Shown here one piece after another: positions 42,025-52,299 of a DNA stretch of 52,997 bases; position 1 is the stretch's first letter; each line of letters starts with the position of its first letter. The stretch lies in NCBI GenBank assembly GCA_000226015.1, contig JH154547.1:95484-148480 (forward strand), written 5' to 3'. This DNA comes from Mnemiopsis leidyi. Lineage: Eukaryota > Ctenophora > Tentaculata > Lobata > Bolinopsidae. The translations under genes and the position numbers were made by a program. The notes under the pieces are model-generated. The model did no database searches and was not told where the DNA came from. It saw nothing but the letters and a program-made list of their open reading frames with translations.

Positions 42025-43098
42025 TCAGATGCCGATAAATATAATTTTAGCAGTGACGCCTGCCTTTTGGCCAGAGAAAAAATCAAATCGTACCACACCT
42101 GGCAAATGCTCTATTTTCTCCACTTTTTCAATTTTTACAGCAGGCTCTTCCCAATCTTCCAACTTCACCTCTACCTTCACGTTTTTGTTTTCGGACGATG
42201 TCGCAGAAATTCTAGATTCTGACAGAGCTTCATCTTCGGATGTTGCTGGGTCGACTTCTGAGGGATCGCAGAAAAACAATTTCATTGACGACCTAGTGGC
42301 ACACTTACTCGTCTCCAAATATTTTAACTTCTCAGAGCTGCTCTCCAGCACGGTCCTAGGGTACGATGCTAACGGTGCAGGACTTTTCCTGTTTGCGGAC
42401 CTAACAAACTGACTAAGAGACGATAAGCTTGGTGTGGGGTCCCACAAATCTTCATCATCTAGCTCCTTCTCGTCGATAAAGAAGAGCCTTCCACTGGAGC
42501 TGGTGTTTCCGATAATACGACTGTTTCTTAATCTTTCTCTTACTGACATTTCCTGGGACCGAGGAGGTCTACAAAGTTTAGAACTGTTTACATTTACAAG
42601 TTTGACAGTCTTCTCATCTTTTGTAGTAGAACAACAGTGCTTTTCAGGTTTAACAGAAGTTGAACAGTGAGATGATTTATCTCTCGTAGGGTAAATATCG
42701 CTGTCTTTGTTACTGCTAGAGTACGACAGATAGTCATCGTCTGAACTGGAAGTAGAAGCAAAGAACAGTCTAGAAGTATGTGTTTGGCAGATCTTCTGAG
42801 CAGGCGTTCTAGTCTTGAAACATTTTCGTTTCGAAGGTTCTGGAAGGCTAGGAGTACTTGAGTGTGATGGTAGCCCCAGTTTTAAAGAAAAAAGATCAGA
42901 ATTTGAGGTTTTTCGTATAACTACTTTTGGGTGTGAAGATATTGGAGTGATATATTGAGAGGACTGCGTGACGTCACGTGAGTTTCTACTGTGACTGACG
43001 TCACGTTTCAGAGGCGAATGCTCGGATACGGTTGTGTTCCATGAGGTATCCTGTAATTCTCGGAAAATAGCACTATTTACCTCACTGACACCATTCAT
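42025..43098 (-). CDS. Ser-rich protein/exon with three [RK]LFF motifs and SUMO-type sites
   Basis: 357 codons from ATG 43098 to TGA at 42025. Very Ser/Thr-rich and probably disordered. Three similar motifs: TSRLFFASTSSSDDD (from residue 108), SGRLFFIDEKELDDED (202) and SMKLFFCDPSEVD (271): [RK]LFF followed by acidic residues. Near the end three psi-K-x-E SUMO consensus sites cluster (VKVE 307, VKLE 311, VKIE 321). A GT donor after CCAG (last exon base 42099, residue 334, phase 1) would splice in frame to STN1 exon 41814, giving a 638-residue STN1 with a disordered N-terminal extension; otherwise this is a separate intronless gene of 357 residues. An acceptor (CATTTCAG) just upstream of the ATG suggests a 5' leader exon. 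I do not recognise a family. Confidence 0.6.
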   Translation of the reverse strand: MNGVSEVNSAIFRELQDTSWNTTVSEHSPLKRDVSHSRNSRDVTQSSQYITPISSHPKVVIRKTSNSDLFSLKLGLPSHSSTPSLPEPSKRKCFKTRTPAQKICQTHTSRLFFASTSSSDDDYLSYSSSNKDSDIYPTRDKSSHCSTSVKPEKHCCSTTKDEKTVKLVNVNSSKLCRPPRSQEMSVRERLRNSRIIGNTSSSGRLFFIDEKELDDEDLWDPTPSLSSLSQFVRSANRKSPAPLASYPRTVLESSSEKLKYLETSKCATRSSMKLFFCDPSEVDPATSEDEALSESRISATSSENKNVKVEVKLEDWEEPAVKIEKVEKIEHLPGVVRFDFFSGQKAGVTAKIIFIGI

Positions 43099-44136
43099 GA
43101 CTGAAATGTAATGAGTTGCATTTATCTTATAAATACATTTACATTCGGACTAATTACTGATCAACGTGTATGTCTTGAGGAGAAGACTCAGCTAGACTGG
43201 CGAATAGGATTTGAAGTTCAGTCTTGAGATAAAATATAGGTATTTGGCTAGTCTAGAATGAAACAACTGGTTGAGTAAAAAGATAAAAGTAGCAATTATC
43301 TTTACAATCTAAGTACTAATCAGTACAAACCTTAAACGGTCCATTTATCTCAATAGAAAATTGCACATGGCGCTTCATATATCATCCGAATGTGATTAAG
43401 AGGGTTAAAAAGGTTTTAGCCTAATTCGAAAAGTTAGTTATTTTCACAGTCCAATGCAGAAATAACATGCGTTTTGTCAAACCTTTACTCAATAGCAGTA
43501 ACTTATTTTCAGTAAATCCAAAAGTATACAAGTGAGGGAAAGGAGATAGCAACTTTTACATACTATTGAGACAGCAGCATCAAACGTTTGCCCATGCATG
43601 AGCGACAATCATTCAAGGTCTACAGCTGTGGAGAAACTTCGTTCCTACTCCCTACCCTCCTTGCTCACTATTAACAAACATGCAGCACGTGCTCGAACGG
43701 TCGATTGTATGAACAAATCTATAAATCTACGAAACGTATTAAAAAAGCTCATGTAAAAACAAAATAAAAATGTTTAACATCTATCATTGCCACACAAATT
43801 TACCCAAAAATCTCGCGCGTTCCCTGACAATAACGATATCGCACGTGTACACTGTACAATGTACACTGTACATTAACAGAATCGCAGGATAGAAGCAGCA
43901 CTTCCAAGCTATGACAGAGTTATAACACTGCCAGGGTACATACAAACAAAGAGCTCTAGCATTCCGACTTTGATTAAGAGGACAGCAGCGGTAAGCTAAC
44001 AAAACAGTTCAGGGAGCGAGTCTGGTCCTCTCTGATTGTTCAACATCGTTCCACAATGCCTTCTGATCTTCAAACTGAGAGCTGTTTATGATGATAATTG
44101 ATAATCCAATCTCGATAGATTCACCTCTCCGTCGTT
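43099..44136. other. Intergenic between ZC3H4-like gene and the Ser-rich exon
   Basis: No gene. Contains a palindrome-rich patch GTACACTGTACAATGTACAC (about 43846-43875) and AT-rich DNA that must include the 3' end of the ZC3H4-like transcript and the promoter or leader of the next minus-strand gene. Confidence 0.5.
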
Positions 44137-47100
44137 TTACCCAAATGGACTGGCGGTTGGGTCTAAACTTTTGAACATGTCCGCAAGAGTCGGCTCATTC
44201 CCAGGTTTTTCTTTCTCGGAGTTCTGTTTCAAGCGAGGATCTCGCGCAGCACAGACAACTGCCTCAGGTTGCTGCTCTGCTGATTTGTTCCCGCCAAAAT
44301 CAGAGGTTGAGGTCAGGTTATTGGTGGGTTGTTGTGGAGGGGGAGGCGGTGGTGGTGGACGCTGGTACTGGTTCACGAGGGGCACATAGTCTGCCTGTTG
44401 GAATGGAGCTGCTGGCTGGAGAGGCGCTGCACCACTGGTAGCCATGTTGGGGACCGGTTGAGACACTGGAGCAGATGCTGGAGGTTGGAACCCACCGTTA
44501 AACGCCCCTGCGGGGTTCATCTGGTTAAAGCTGTCCGAGGCTGAGCTGAAACTGTTCTGGTTGAACTGGTCCATGTTGTGGTTGAGCTGGTTGGGAACTG
44601 GCTGGTTCATGTGTCCCGGATTCATGTGTCCCTGACCGCCCATCTGTCCTCCCTGGTTGTTGAAGTTCTGACCGTTGTTGTTGTTGAAGTTGTTGTCGTG
44701 GTACTTGTTGTACTTATCGTGATAACCGCCTCTTCTGAACCCTCCTCCTCTGTTGAAACCACCCCGGAATCCACGACCTCTACCGCGACCTCGGAAGAAA
44801 CCGCCGCGGTTGCCCCGGAAGTTGTCACGTGAGCTGTAGCGGTCGTCATAGTGACGGTTGTGGTGGTGTTTCCGGTCGTTGTAGTCTCGCTCTCGGTAAT
44901 CTTCCTTGTGTTGTTTCTGTTCTTCTGGAGTAGGTAGCAGCACCTGAGACAAGGAGATGTTAACTGGGTGAATATCCAATGTCAATGATACCAACAAAGC
45001 CAGGGCAGAAGACAAATGTCGTTACAGCGAAAGTAAAATTCAGATTTTAAAACTTATATGTTTGAGTAAACCATTGGGGTGCCATGTCACACGCACGTCT
45101 TATAATAATAGAGTATAAACCTAAAATTCCTGAACAAAACTACAAAACCCAATGTTAAGCAGAAAGCCTACCTTCTTGTTTGCCGGGGCATCAGGATCAG
45201 TAAAGAGCGGTTTTTCTCCTCCCTTCTCATTGGGGGACCTTGACCTGGACCTAGACCTACTCCTGCTTCTGCTTCTCGATCTGAACCTCTTAAACCGCGG
45301 TCCTCGATCATACCTGTCATTTTTGAGCTGCGGGGAGTAGAGAAAATTAAATATTCAGAATGTACACTTTTCTGAAACATTCGTTTCAGATTATGCATTC
45401 TTGTTCAGGAATAGAATAATTTTTTGGATTGAATAAGGACATCAACAGCTAAAAGGTTGTGTTTTAACAAACCATTTCAATTATCTGTCTAGTGTCATCT
45501 GTTAAAGCCTCGTGACTAAATCTACATTCCTTGTCGTTGTAACAGAACCCTCTAAGATGGAAGTACTTGCAGGGATACTCGTCTGAAGTTGTTGTGGTAA
45601 GAAATTTAAAATTTAGATCTGTAAAGAAAGTAGGGATTGGAAACAGCTTAAAGTTGAATAAAAAAGTCGTCACGCAAGATCGAAGAAACAGTTCGAAGGA
45701 CATTCCAATAAGAAACTTACTATGCATGTAAGGACAGTTGTCTCCCTTGTGGCACGGCAGATTCTTCATGAAGTATTTACAAACGTCTAGTCTCTTCTGT
45801 ATCTCGTGTCGGAATGGACACTCGTCCCCCTAGAGTTATTAGTTTGATCAGGGAAATCAGAAAGCTGTCGTGTGTATTTGACCAAGTTTCAGTACTATGT
45901 TTGAATGATTTATGGAAAATTCGTATACAACATATCCTCGACCACAGAGGGAATTTCAAGGTTGCATAACCATTACTTTGACCATGAAGCAAATTCCAGG
46001 ACACCGGGCCAGGATGACTACATTACCTTCCCCTGTGTGAGTACAAAAGATTCTAACATTTAAACAGCTGAGTTATTCTATATTTCCGTGGAAGGGTCGA
46101 GAATGTCGAAATCCTAACATCTGCGTCATACTTAAGCAAAAGTTGCTGTAACTTAGATAAATGCTTTTGAGAAAGTTGGCACTTTTTGCGCTGACATGTT
46201 AAGCTATCAAATAACGTTCGATACAATTTCGCTTGAATTAAGATTCGCCATTCGGTGCCAGTAAATAGCTTTTAACGTCATAATTACAAGTTCGTTAGTT
46301 GAGCGTTAAGAGAGCGAAATACTACTTTAGCCATAGCATTTATCAAAATCTCCTTGGCAAGATCAGATGACGAAAGTTGTTAAACAATAGCCGTAACTTT
46401 GGTAACTTCTAGTTCAAACATCTCACCTCCTTACAGAATCCCTTCTGGAAGAAGCGACAGTGAGTTTTAGCGCGGAAAGCGTCCATCTCCTGCCTTCTCT
46501 CCTTCATCTTCTCGTATATCTCCTTGTGTCGTTCCCACCACTCGCTCGGGGTGCTCTGCGGAGGACCGGGGTGTTACTGTAGTGTCGGGAACAGCCCAGC
46601 TTGGTTAATTACTTAGATTTTATATAGTTTATACATACAAATTCAAAAGTAGCAGCAATCTAGATTTCTATCAGATATCTAGATTTCTATCAGATATGGT
46701 AAAAGGAACAGTTATGAGTGAAAATGATTGTGCAGATCAGCGGGGTGAATAATTTCAGCAGTCAAGCGAGTAGCATAGCAGTAGTAGGCACAGAGATATG
46801 CTTTTAAAAACAGTCTCAGTGAGCCTATGTGTGGACAGCTGTAGGCAGATGACTTTAGTAAATTAACCTAAATCTTGCTGGATTTAGGGTATAAAACAGT
46901 CTGCAATTCCTAGATTCATATCGTGTACAACGCTGACTAACGGCTAACCTTCTTCTTTTTCTTCTTCTTCCTCCTCACTCCCTCTTCCGATTCTTCTTGA
47001 ACATCAACCCCCAGAGCTCCCAACAAATTCTGCCCCTTGTCCCCGTACGAGGCCCTCAAGTTGGGTGGAATTTCACTGTCGTTCTGTAATGAGAACGGTG

Positions 47101-50100
47101 TCATTGCCCCGCAATTGCGTACTAGAGCCTTCTCAAACTGTCTCAAAGCAGTAACATTCAGGTGACAATGTGTGGCATGGCAGTGAAATGTGGGACAGTT
47201 TTGTCAGAGGTATGTAACTGCGGCTGCCTACACTCTTGAAGCTACATTCCCATGTATTGCGATAGAAGGTTCCAGAATTTTAACTCGATCAAGGCATGTA
47301 GAACAGAAAACTGTCGCAATTAGTCCCTGTCTTCTGCAAGTTTAACAATAAGACTTGAAAATCAGCCAGAAGGAGGACCAGTGAGTGAAGACTCCCCGCA
47401 TAGGAGAAAATGGAGTCGGAAGTATGGTAGAAATTAGATATTTCTATATACCTTAACCTTAAAAGTTAATTAAAAATAAAGCTATGGAACAAGTTCATTA
47501 ACCTTGTATGTCTCCCGCGTACAATTAATATGTGTATTTACTGCACTTACCTGTTAATGTTATTCGCACTGCTTACAATTACACTGAATAAACGTGTTCT
47601 CATGGTACAAAGGTCAGCGTATGATGTAAGTTAATTCATTACATGTTGTACGCTATGCACAGAAAATGTTAATTATACAATGTATAATTAACATTTTATA
47701 CATAGCCGATATACATTGAACACGCTCAATATACAATGTATAAAATACACTTGGTGCTGTATAGAAACTACATACAGTTTACACATCATGTGTAATGTAC
47801 AAACTGTTTATATAATCTTACTGTGGACCGAAAATCCCTGCACCATACATTTAAGTGGCGCCCTCAGGGCAGCTCTGAACGAACTCTTTGTCTGACACTC
47901 AGTAGCCTTACGAGAACCTACCACAGTGAGCATTGTACAGCATTAGTACACCAATGTATTGTATAATGTATATCTGAGTGTTACATCTGATCTGTTACAT
48001 CAGATGCTTCATGGAGTTAGTTTGCTTTTACATGGTAGGGTATCGAGCAACTTTGAAATTATTTTAGAGTGACTTAATCGACCTGTAACAAAATAGGTCA
48101 AGAACATGCCATATATGAACATATTTATGAATTTATTAAAGGGAATTGTTGTCACATGAGTAGCTGGACAAATAACGTCCTACATAAATATCAGCTTGAT
48201 AACTTTAAATTCAAAGCGGGCCTTGCGCAACTGCATCAGAAAATTCTTTTAATCTGAATTTTAGAGAATAAAAACAGGAGGCAAATATAGCTCAGCAACA
48301 GCTAAGTGAGATTGGCAGATAGTATTGGGTACAAGATGCGAACCATAATTGACCAGATTGTAACATGAATCATGATAGATTTTGATCTTGTAAGCACTGG
48401 TTACCTGTGCTCAATATCAATAGGTAACCAAAAAATAGTGACCTCTATTAATCGTCGTTGACCTGATTAATCGTCGTTCAGCAGAATGAGTCATTAAGGT
48501 TACCATTGAGTAGTAATTATTCCGAATTGATAGCTGAGACTAAATTTCAATTAGAGCCAAAATCTGCAAGAGGTAACGCAGAAGCTTCTTATGTCAAAAG
48601 GTGGTGTTTTGAATTCCAGCCCACTAAACACAGAAGGTCCGTTTGATAAAGTCTGATTATCACTTTAGTTCAATGCCTGCTAACGCCACTATCAAGCTTC
48701 ACTTTCAAATTTTAGAGTTCGTTGAATTTGGCGATATTTATCTTTTTTCGGGATCTCAGAACATACTTTGGGAATTTACAGTTATCACATTTGAATCAAG
48801 CTGCTTGCAGTTAGCAGTATGAATTACGAAATAGTACTTCACTAAATTTCAGTGTAATGTCCCTCTTAAGGACCAACATGAACTCGCCCTCGAAAGTGAA
48901 ATATTTCCTGCAGTTAGGCCATTTTTTTGGTATAATTTTGCCCGATTGCTGTGTTGTCGAGAGCAGGCATGCGATGCAGCACTACACATAGAGATTACCC
49001 ACGGAGAGAAATCTGTCTTTTTATCAAGGCGGTGATTACCGTATATAAGTTAATTTTTCCTCTATTCTGTTTTCTGTTTGAAGATCACTATTATCTAAAA
49101 TAACGGCATTTTCAACTTTTTCCCCCTAATATTTCGTATGAAAGGACTTACAACAGAGCACGACTGCTATGGGAGATGAGTTTTTTGTGATCTGGCAAGA
49201 CGGTCGTTATCTTTTTGACAAGCCTCATGTATTTCACAGTCATAGTTAATTGTTTATGCAGCATGATCATAGCCAGCATGAGCCATTAATTTAAGAAATA
49301 GGAAAACTCAATTAAACATATGGTTAGACTCTCAGTCCGATATAATAAACTAAATTTATCCTATCTAATCGTGGTACAATCATCGACTTTTTTCGCAATA
49401 GGACCACCAAAAGTGTAGTTTGCTTTCTCCGCATAATGATTCCGAAATTGTTGTCGGATTTCGATCAAAACGTCTTGGATTCATTCTATTGAGCTTATGA
49501 TATATATACCTTTTCTATACGATCGATCATCAAATAAATCAAGTATTGCAGATGTACGCTCAATTTTCCATTTTCCTAATGTAGTTCATTTAATCATTTA
49601 AGGGTTTCAACATGGCAGTAACGACCAATAGTCAGTTTCATTATCACCATAATATGTAATTATCCGTGCTATGTTGTACAATGGATTTCATGTGTTTAGG
49701 ATCAACTAGGAGACAAAGCTAAGTTGGTTGTGACGACGTCTTAAACTAAGTAGCGAATATTCCAGCTCATGTGATCATTATTTAACATTAAATGTACGTA
49801 CGGTTTTCAAACTAGGAAGTTAACCTCCTAGAAATTATGCATATAACCGAAATTGATCCACCGCTGGAACATTGTATATTGTTCCGCCACACAGTGTACC
49901 TACCACTATACATCTGATTGGATTGCGTCACGAGATACACTTCAATTCGGCCGAACTGAGGTTCAAATTACCGGACAGTTAATTTACAGATTTCACAATC
50001 TTTTAAGCATAACACGATAAATAAGCCAGCGCTATACAGCCAGTGATATATGGACTATTGACCGATGTGTTTATTCAGCAAACAGGCATGGGCTAGGTGT

Positions 50101-50959
50101 ATGCCTCAGATTCGCCTTAGGGTTCCTTAATGAGCTTACTCTAATAGCAATTGAGGCGACACAGCTGTTCATTGTGTAGAAACACACCAGTTCTCCACCG
50201 CTGGCGTGCCAGTCTGCCTATTTACGCTTATACGTCATCTATTGCACAAGAAATGTTATTTCCGGCTCAACGTGTAAAGACTGCGATTATTAAGAAATCG
50301 ATTCGAAAATCGCGACTTAGTCCTAACAAAGCCAAGTCGTACAGATATTTCGGTTCTCATTATTGGATTGAGCAACAATGCAATATCTAGGTTGCTCTAA
50401 CTTACGGCCACACAGGAGGGCATAATATCATAGGCAGCTGTAGCTGCTCTCCAATGTACAGTCTCATTATACCTAGCTGTATAATACATGGTAAACACGT
50501 GACTCTAATAGCAGCATCACGAGGTATGGCAGCCGCAGCAGGTAGGGAGAGCGCTCTAGAAAACATAATTTTACTACAGAACAACACAGCGTAGCAAACA
50601 AGTAAAGTGAGTGTGATTGTGGGATGAAATGTGATGTGGGGAGATTAAATTACCATCATAAAGGCGGAATTTTCTTCATCGCTTCCGCTTGAAGCGCTAG
50701 AGCTTTCGGCCACGTCGCCAACTTTGGTTATGGCAGAGCGCATGTTGTTTACCATCGCTTCTTGCCAAATTTTGTAGCGATCAAACTTGTCGGCTGACTC
50801 AGGCGATTTCTCAGTTTCGGGCGATTTGGCTGGAGGATCCACCTCCGGCTCGCTATCGGGAAGTTCGCCCTCATCAGAGACTTCGCCTTCGTCAGATGGC
50901 AATTCACCCTCGGAAAGCTCGCCGTCGGACTTATCATCTGGTTCACGTGAAGTATCCAT
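44137..50959 (-). CDS. ZC3H4: ZC3H4-family CCCH zinc-finger protein
   Basis: Seven exons: 50959-50654, 47083-46949, 46555-46427, 45829-45721, 45582-45473, 45327-45172, 44943-44137; phases agree; 583 residues. Exon 1 has acidic DGELSEGELPSDEGEVSDEG repeats as in ZC3H4/6. Three CCCH fingers lie at about residues 180-198 (CRFFQKGFC...CPFRH), 207-226 (CKYFMKNLPC...CPYMH) and 231-250 (CKYFHLRGFC...CRFSH), the last preceded by the family's HNEYP. Then an RS stretch, an RGG/Gly-rich region, Asn/Gln/Pro-rich sequence, one ARDPRL motif and the C-terminal LADMFKSLDPTASPFG, very close to the vertebrate ZC3H4 end. ZC3H4 works with WDR82 to restrain extragenic transcription; ZC3H6/8 are paralogues, so read this as the pre-duplication orthologue. 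Shorter than vertebrate ZC3H4 (about 1300), with few DPRL repeats. Intron 1 is 3.6 kb. Confidence 0.9.
46661..46702. repeat. 20-bp tandem duplication
   Basis: TCTAGATTTCTATCAGATA occurs twice in a row within an intron of the ZC3H4-like gene. Confidence 0.8.
47084..50653. other. ZC3H4-like intron 1
   Basis: No independent gene supported; short open frames here (for example 50151-50390) lack domains. Holds palindromic TACAATGTA clusters, a perfect 16-bp hairpin (47663-47697) and short direct repeats (TTAATCGTCGTT twice near 48450). Extra small exons of the gene could be hidden, but the flanking exons already join in phase 0. Confidence 0.55.
47663..47697. repeat. Perfect 16-bp inverted repeat with AAT loop
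   Basis: Left arm AAAATGTTAATTATAC (47663-47678), loop AAT, right arm GTATAATTAACATTTT (47682-47697). AT-rich and cruciform-prone; in ZC3H4-like intron 1. Confidence 0.9.
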
Positions 50960-52040
50960 GGACCTATGTAACCAGCAAGCGTTGTGAAATGAGACAAAAT
51001 GAAAAAGAATCCAGCGGCTTCGAGACACGCCATTGTCCCAGCCACGCCTTTTGGTTCCTCGATACTTGGCTTAGTTCCAAGACATTTTAGTCAAGGCCAA
51101 TTTACGGTACATGCTTTTCGGTTCAGCTAAGAACAGATACGAAGACCACGAAGAACGTCTTGTTGGCTAATAATGCATCGACATAATGCCTGGTTTGGGA
51201 GACTGCGTCAAACTTAGCGGCCGTTTTCAAAATATGATTCCGACGAAGCAGTGGCTGAGGGACAAGGCATGTCTCGCAGTTAATTAATCCATTTCAAAAG
51301 TTGTTGTTTCACTATGTAAGTATGTATAATAATAATTCAAATTCTCAAATTAAACGTATAGGTTTGTGCTTTCTTGTAAGAATAACGTCCATCTAATGGA
51401 GAAAAGGAAGTTACATTATAACAGTGACACACAGCGAGGTCATTTACTAAAGCGTCAGCTTGAACGCCTCAGTTACGGACCATCCAATGTACACAGAAAT
51501 TAAGGAGCAGATGAATGAGGCGTCACGCGTTAATATCCAATGCCGAAATTTTCTAACGCATAAGAATCTCAAGGAATAATTGTGGCGCGCGGCTTTAATC
51601 CAAGCGCGCAGCGCTTTGCGCTTTGGCTCATGGCTTGGCGTTGTCAGACGTTACTAATTATTATCAAACTATACCAATCTATATGAATGGCCCAAGGGCA
51701 CCTTAATAAAATTATAAGTTGCTCAAAGGAAAACTATCCAGGGTCCACCAGGTAAAACCAATTTTGCCATTTCTTCCTATTGCAGAGGCCAACATTCGTA
51801 AACTTAAGAATGATTGATAAAATTGTAAGTTTTTTGTTTTTTAACGTTGCGACTTCGCGTCGCCCTATTCATGCATTTCGGGATTTTGATTCATTTAAAT
51901 TGCGCCTAATGCGACCAAAGCCCTTTTGCCCACTTTGCGCGCTCCACGAAAGGTAGCAGCGCGTTGCCTGCAATTGCAACGTTGTCCGACCCTCGTTCGA
52001 AGCTAATCCTAGCGAATAATATGAAATTAATAAAATGTGC
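50960..52040. other. Upstream flank of the ZC3H4-like gene
   Basis: Should contain the promoter. No TATA box evident. Has several GCGC-rich patches (about 51580-51640). The part near 51950-52020 is related to 35090-35230 on the opposite strand (shared CCTCATTCGAAGC-type motif). The open frame at 51869-52225 comes from this repeat and is not treated as a gene. Confidence 0.5.
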
Positions 52041-52046
52041 ACAGTG

Positions 52047-52141
52047 TTTGTAGGCTTACAACCTACCGTCATCGCTTCGCGCGCGTCACACCTGCTCCTC
52101 GAGCAAGATTCAAAGAATCGTGGACGCGCATCGCCCGTTAA
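52047..52141 (+). repeat. GC-rich dispersed repeat, diverged copy C
   Basis: Starts TGTAGGCTTACAACCTACCG and ends GGACGCGCATCGCCCGTTA, aligning end to end with copies A and B but diverged in the middle. It lies about 40 bases before copy B, in tandem. Confidence 0.65.
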
Positions 52142-52182
52142 GCACAGTGTCGTACAAGCTAAGTAGCAGCTGCGCGCGTAAT

Positions 52183-52283
52183 TGTAGGTTGATAACCTAC
52201 TGTCGCGGCCATCACGCGCTGTCACGCATTTCTGGCCTGGCGACAGAATTTCGAAGAAATTCTAGACGCGCATCGCCCGTTGA
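52183..52283 (+). repeat. GC-rich dispersed repeat, copy B
   Basis: Nearly identical to 34812-34921 (same TGTAGGTTGATAACCTACTG start and CGCGCATCGCCCGTTGA end). The inner TAGGTTGATAACCTA is itself a palindrome. Confidence 0.85.
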
Positions 52284-52299
52284 CGCGCGTAATCACCTG

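Noticed and set aside
44578-44849. Open frames rich in Val/Thr/Ser antisense to or out of frame with the ZC3H4-like last exon
   Set aside because: Shadows of the low-complexity RGG/Asn-rich coding region.
51869-52225. 118-codon open frame on the minus strand near the window end
   Set aside because: Shares its SNEGRT segment with a frame at 34876-35262 because both come from the same repeat; no protein family.
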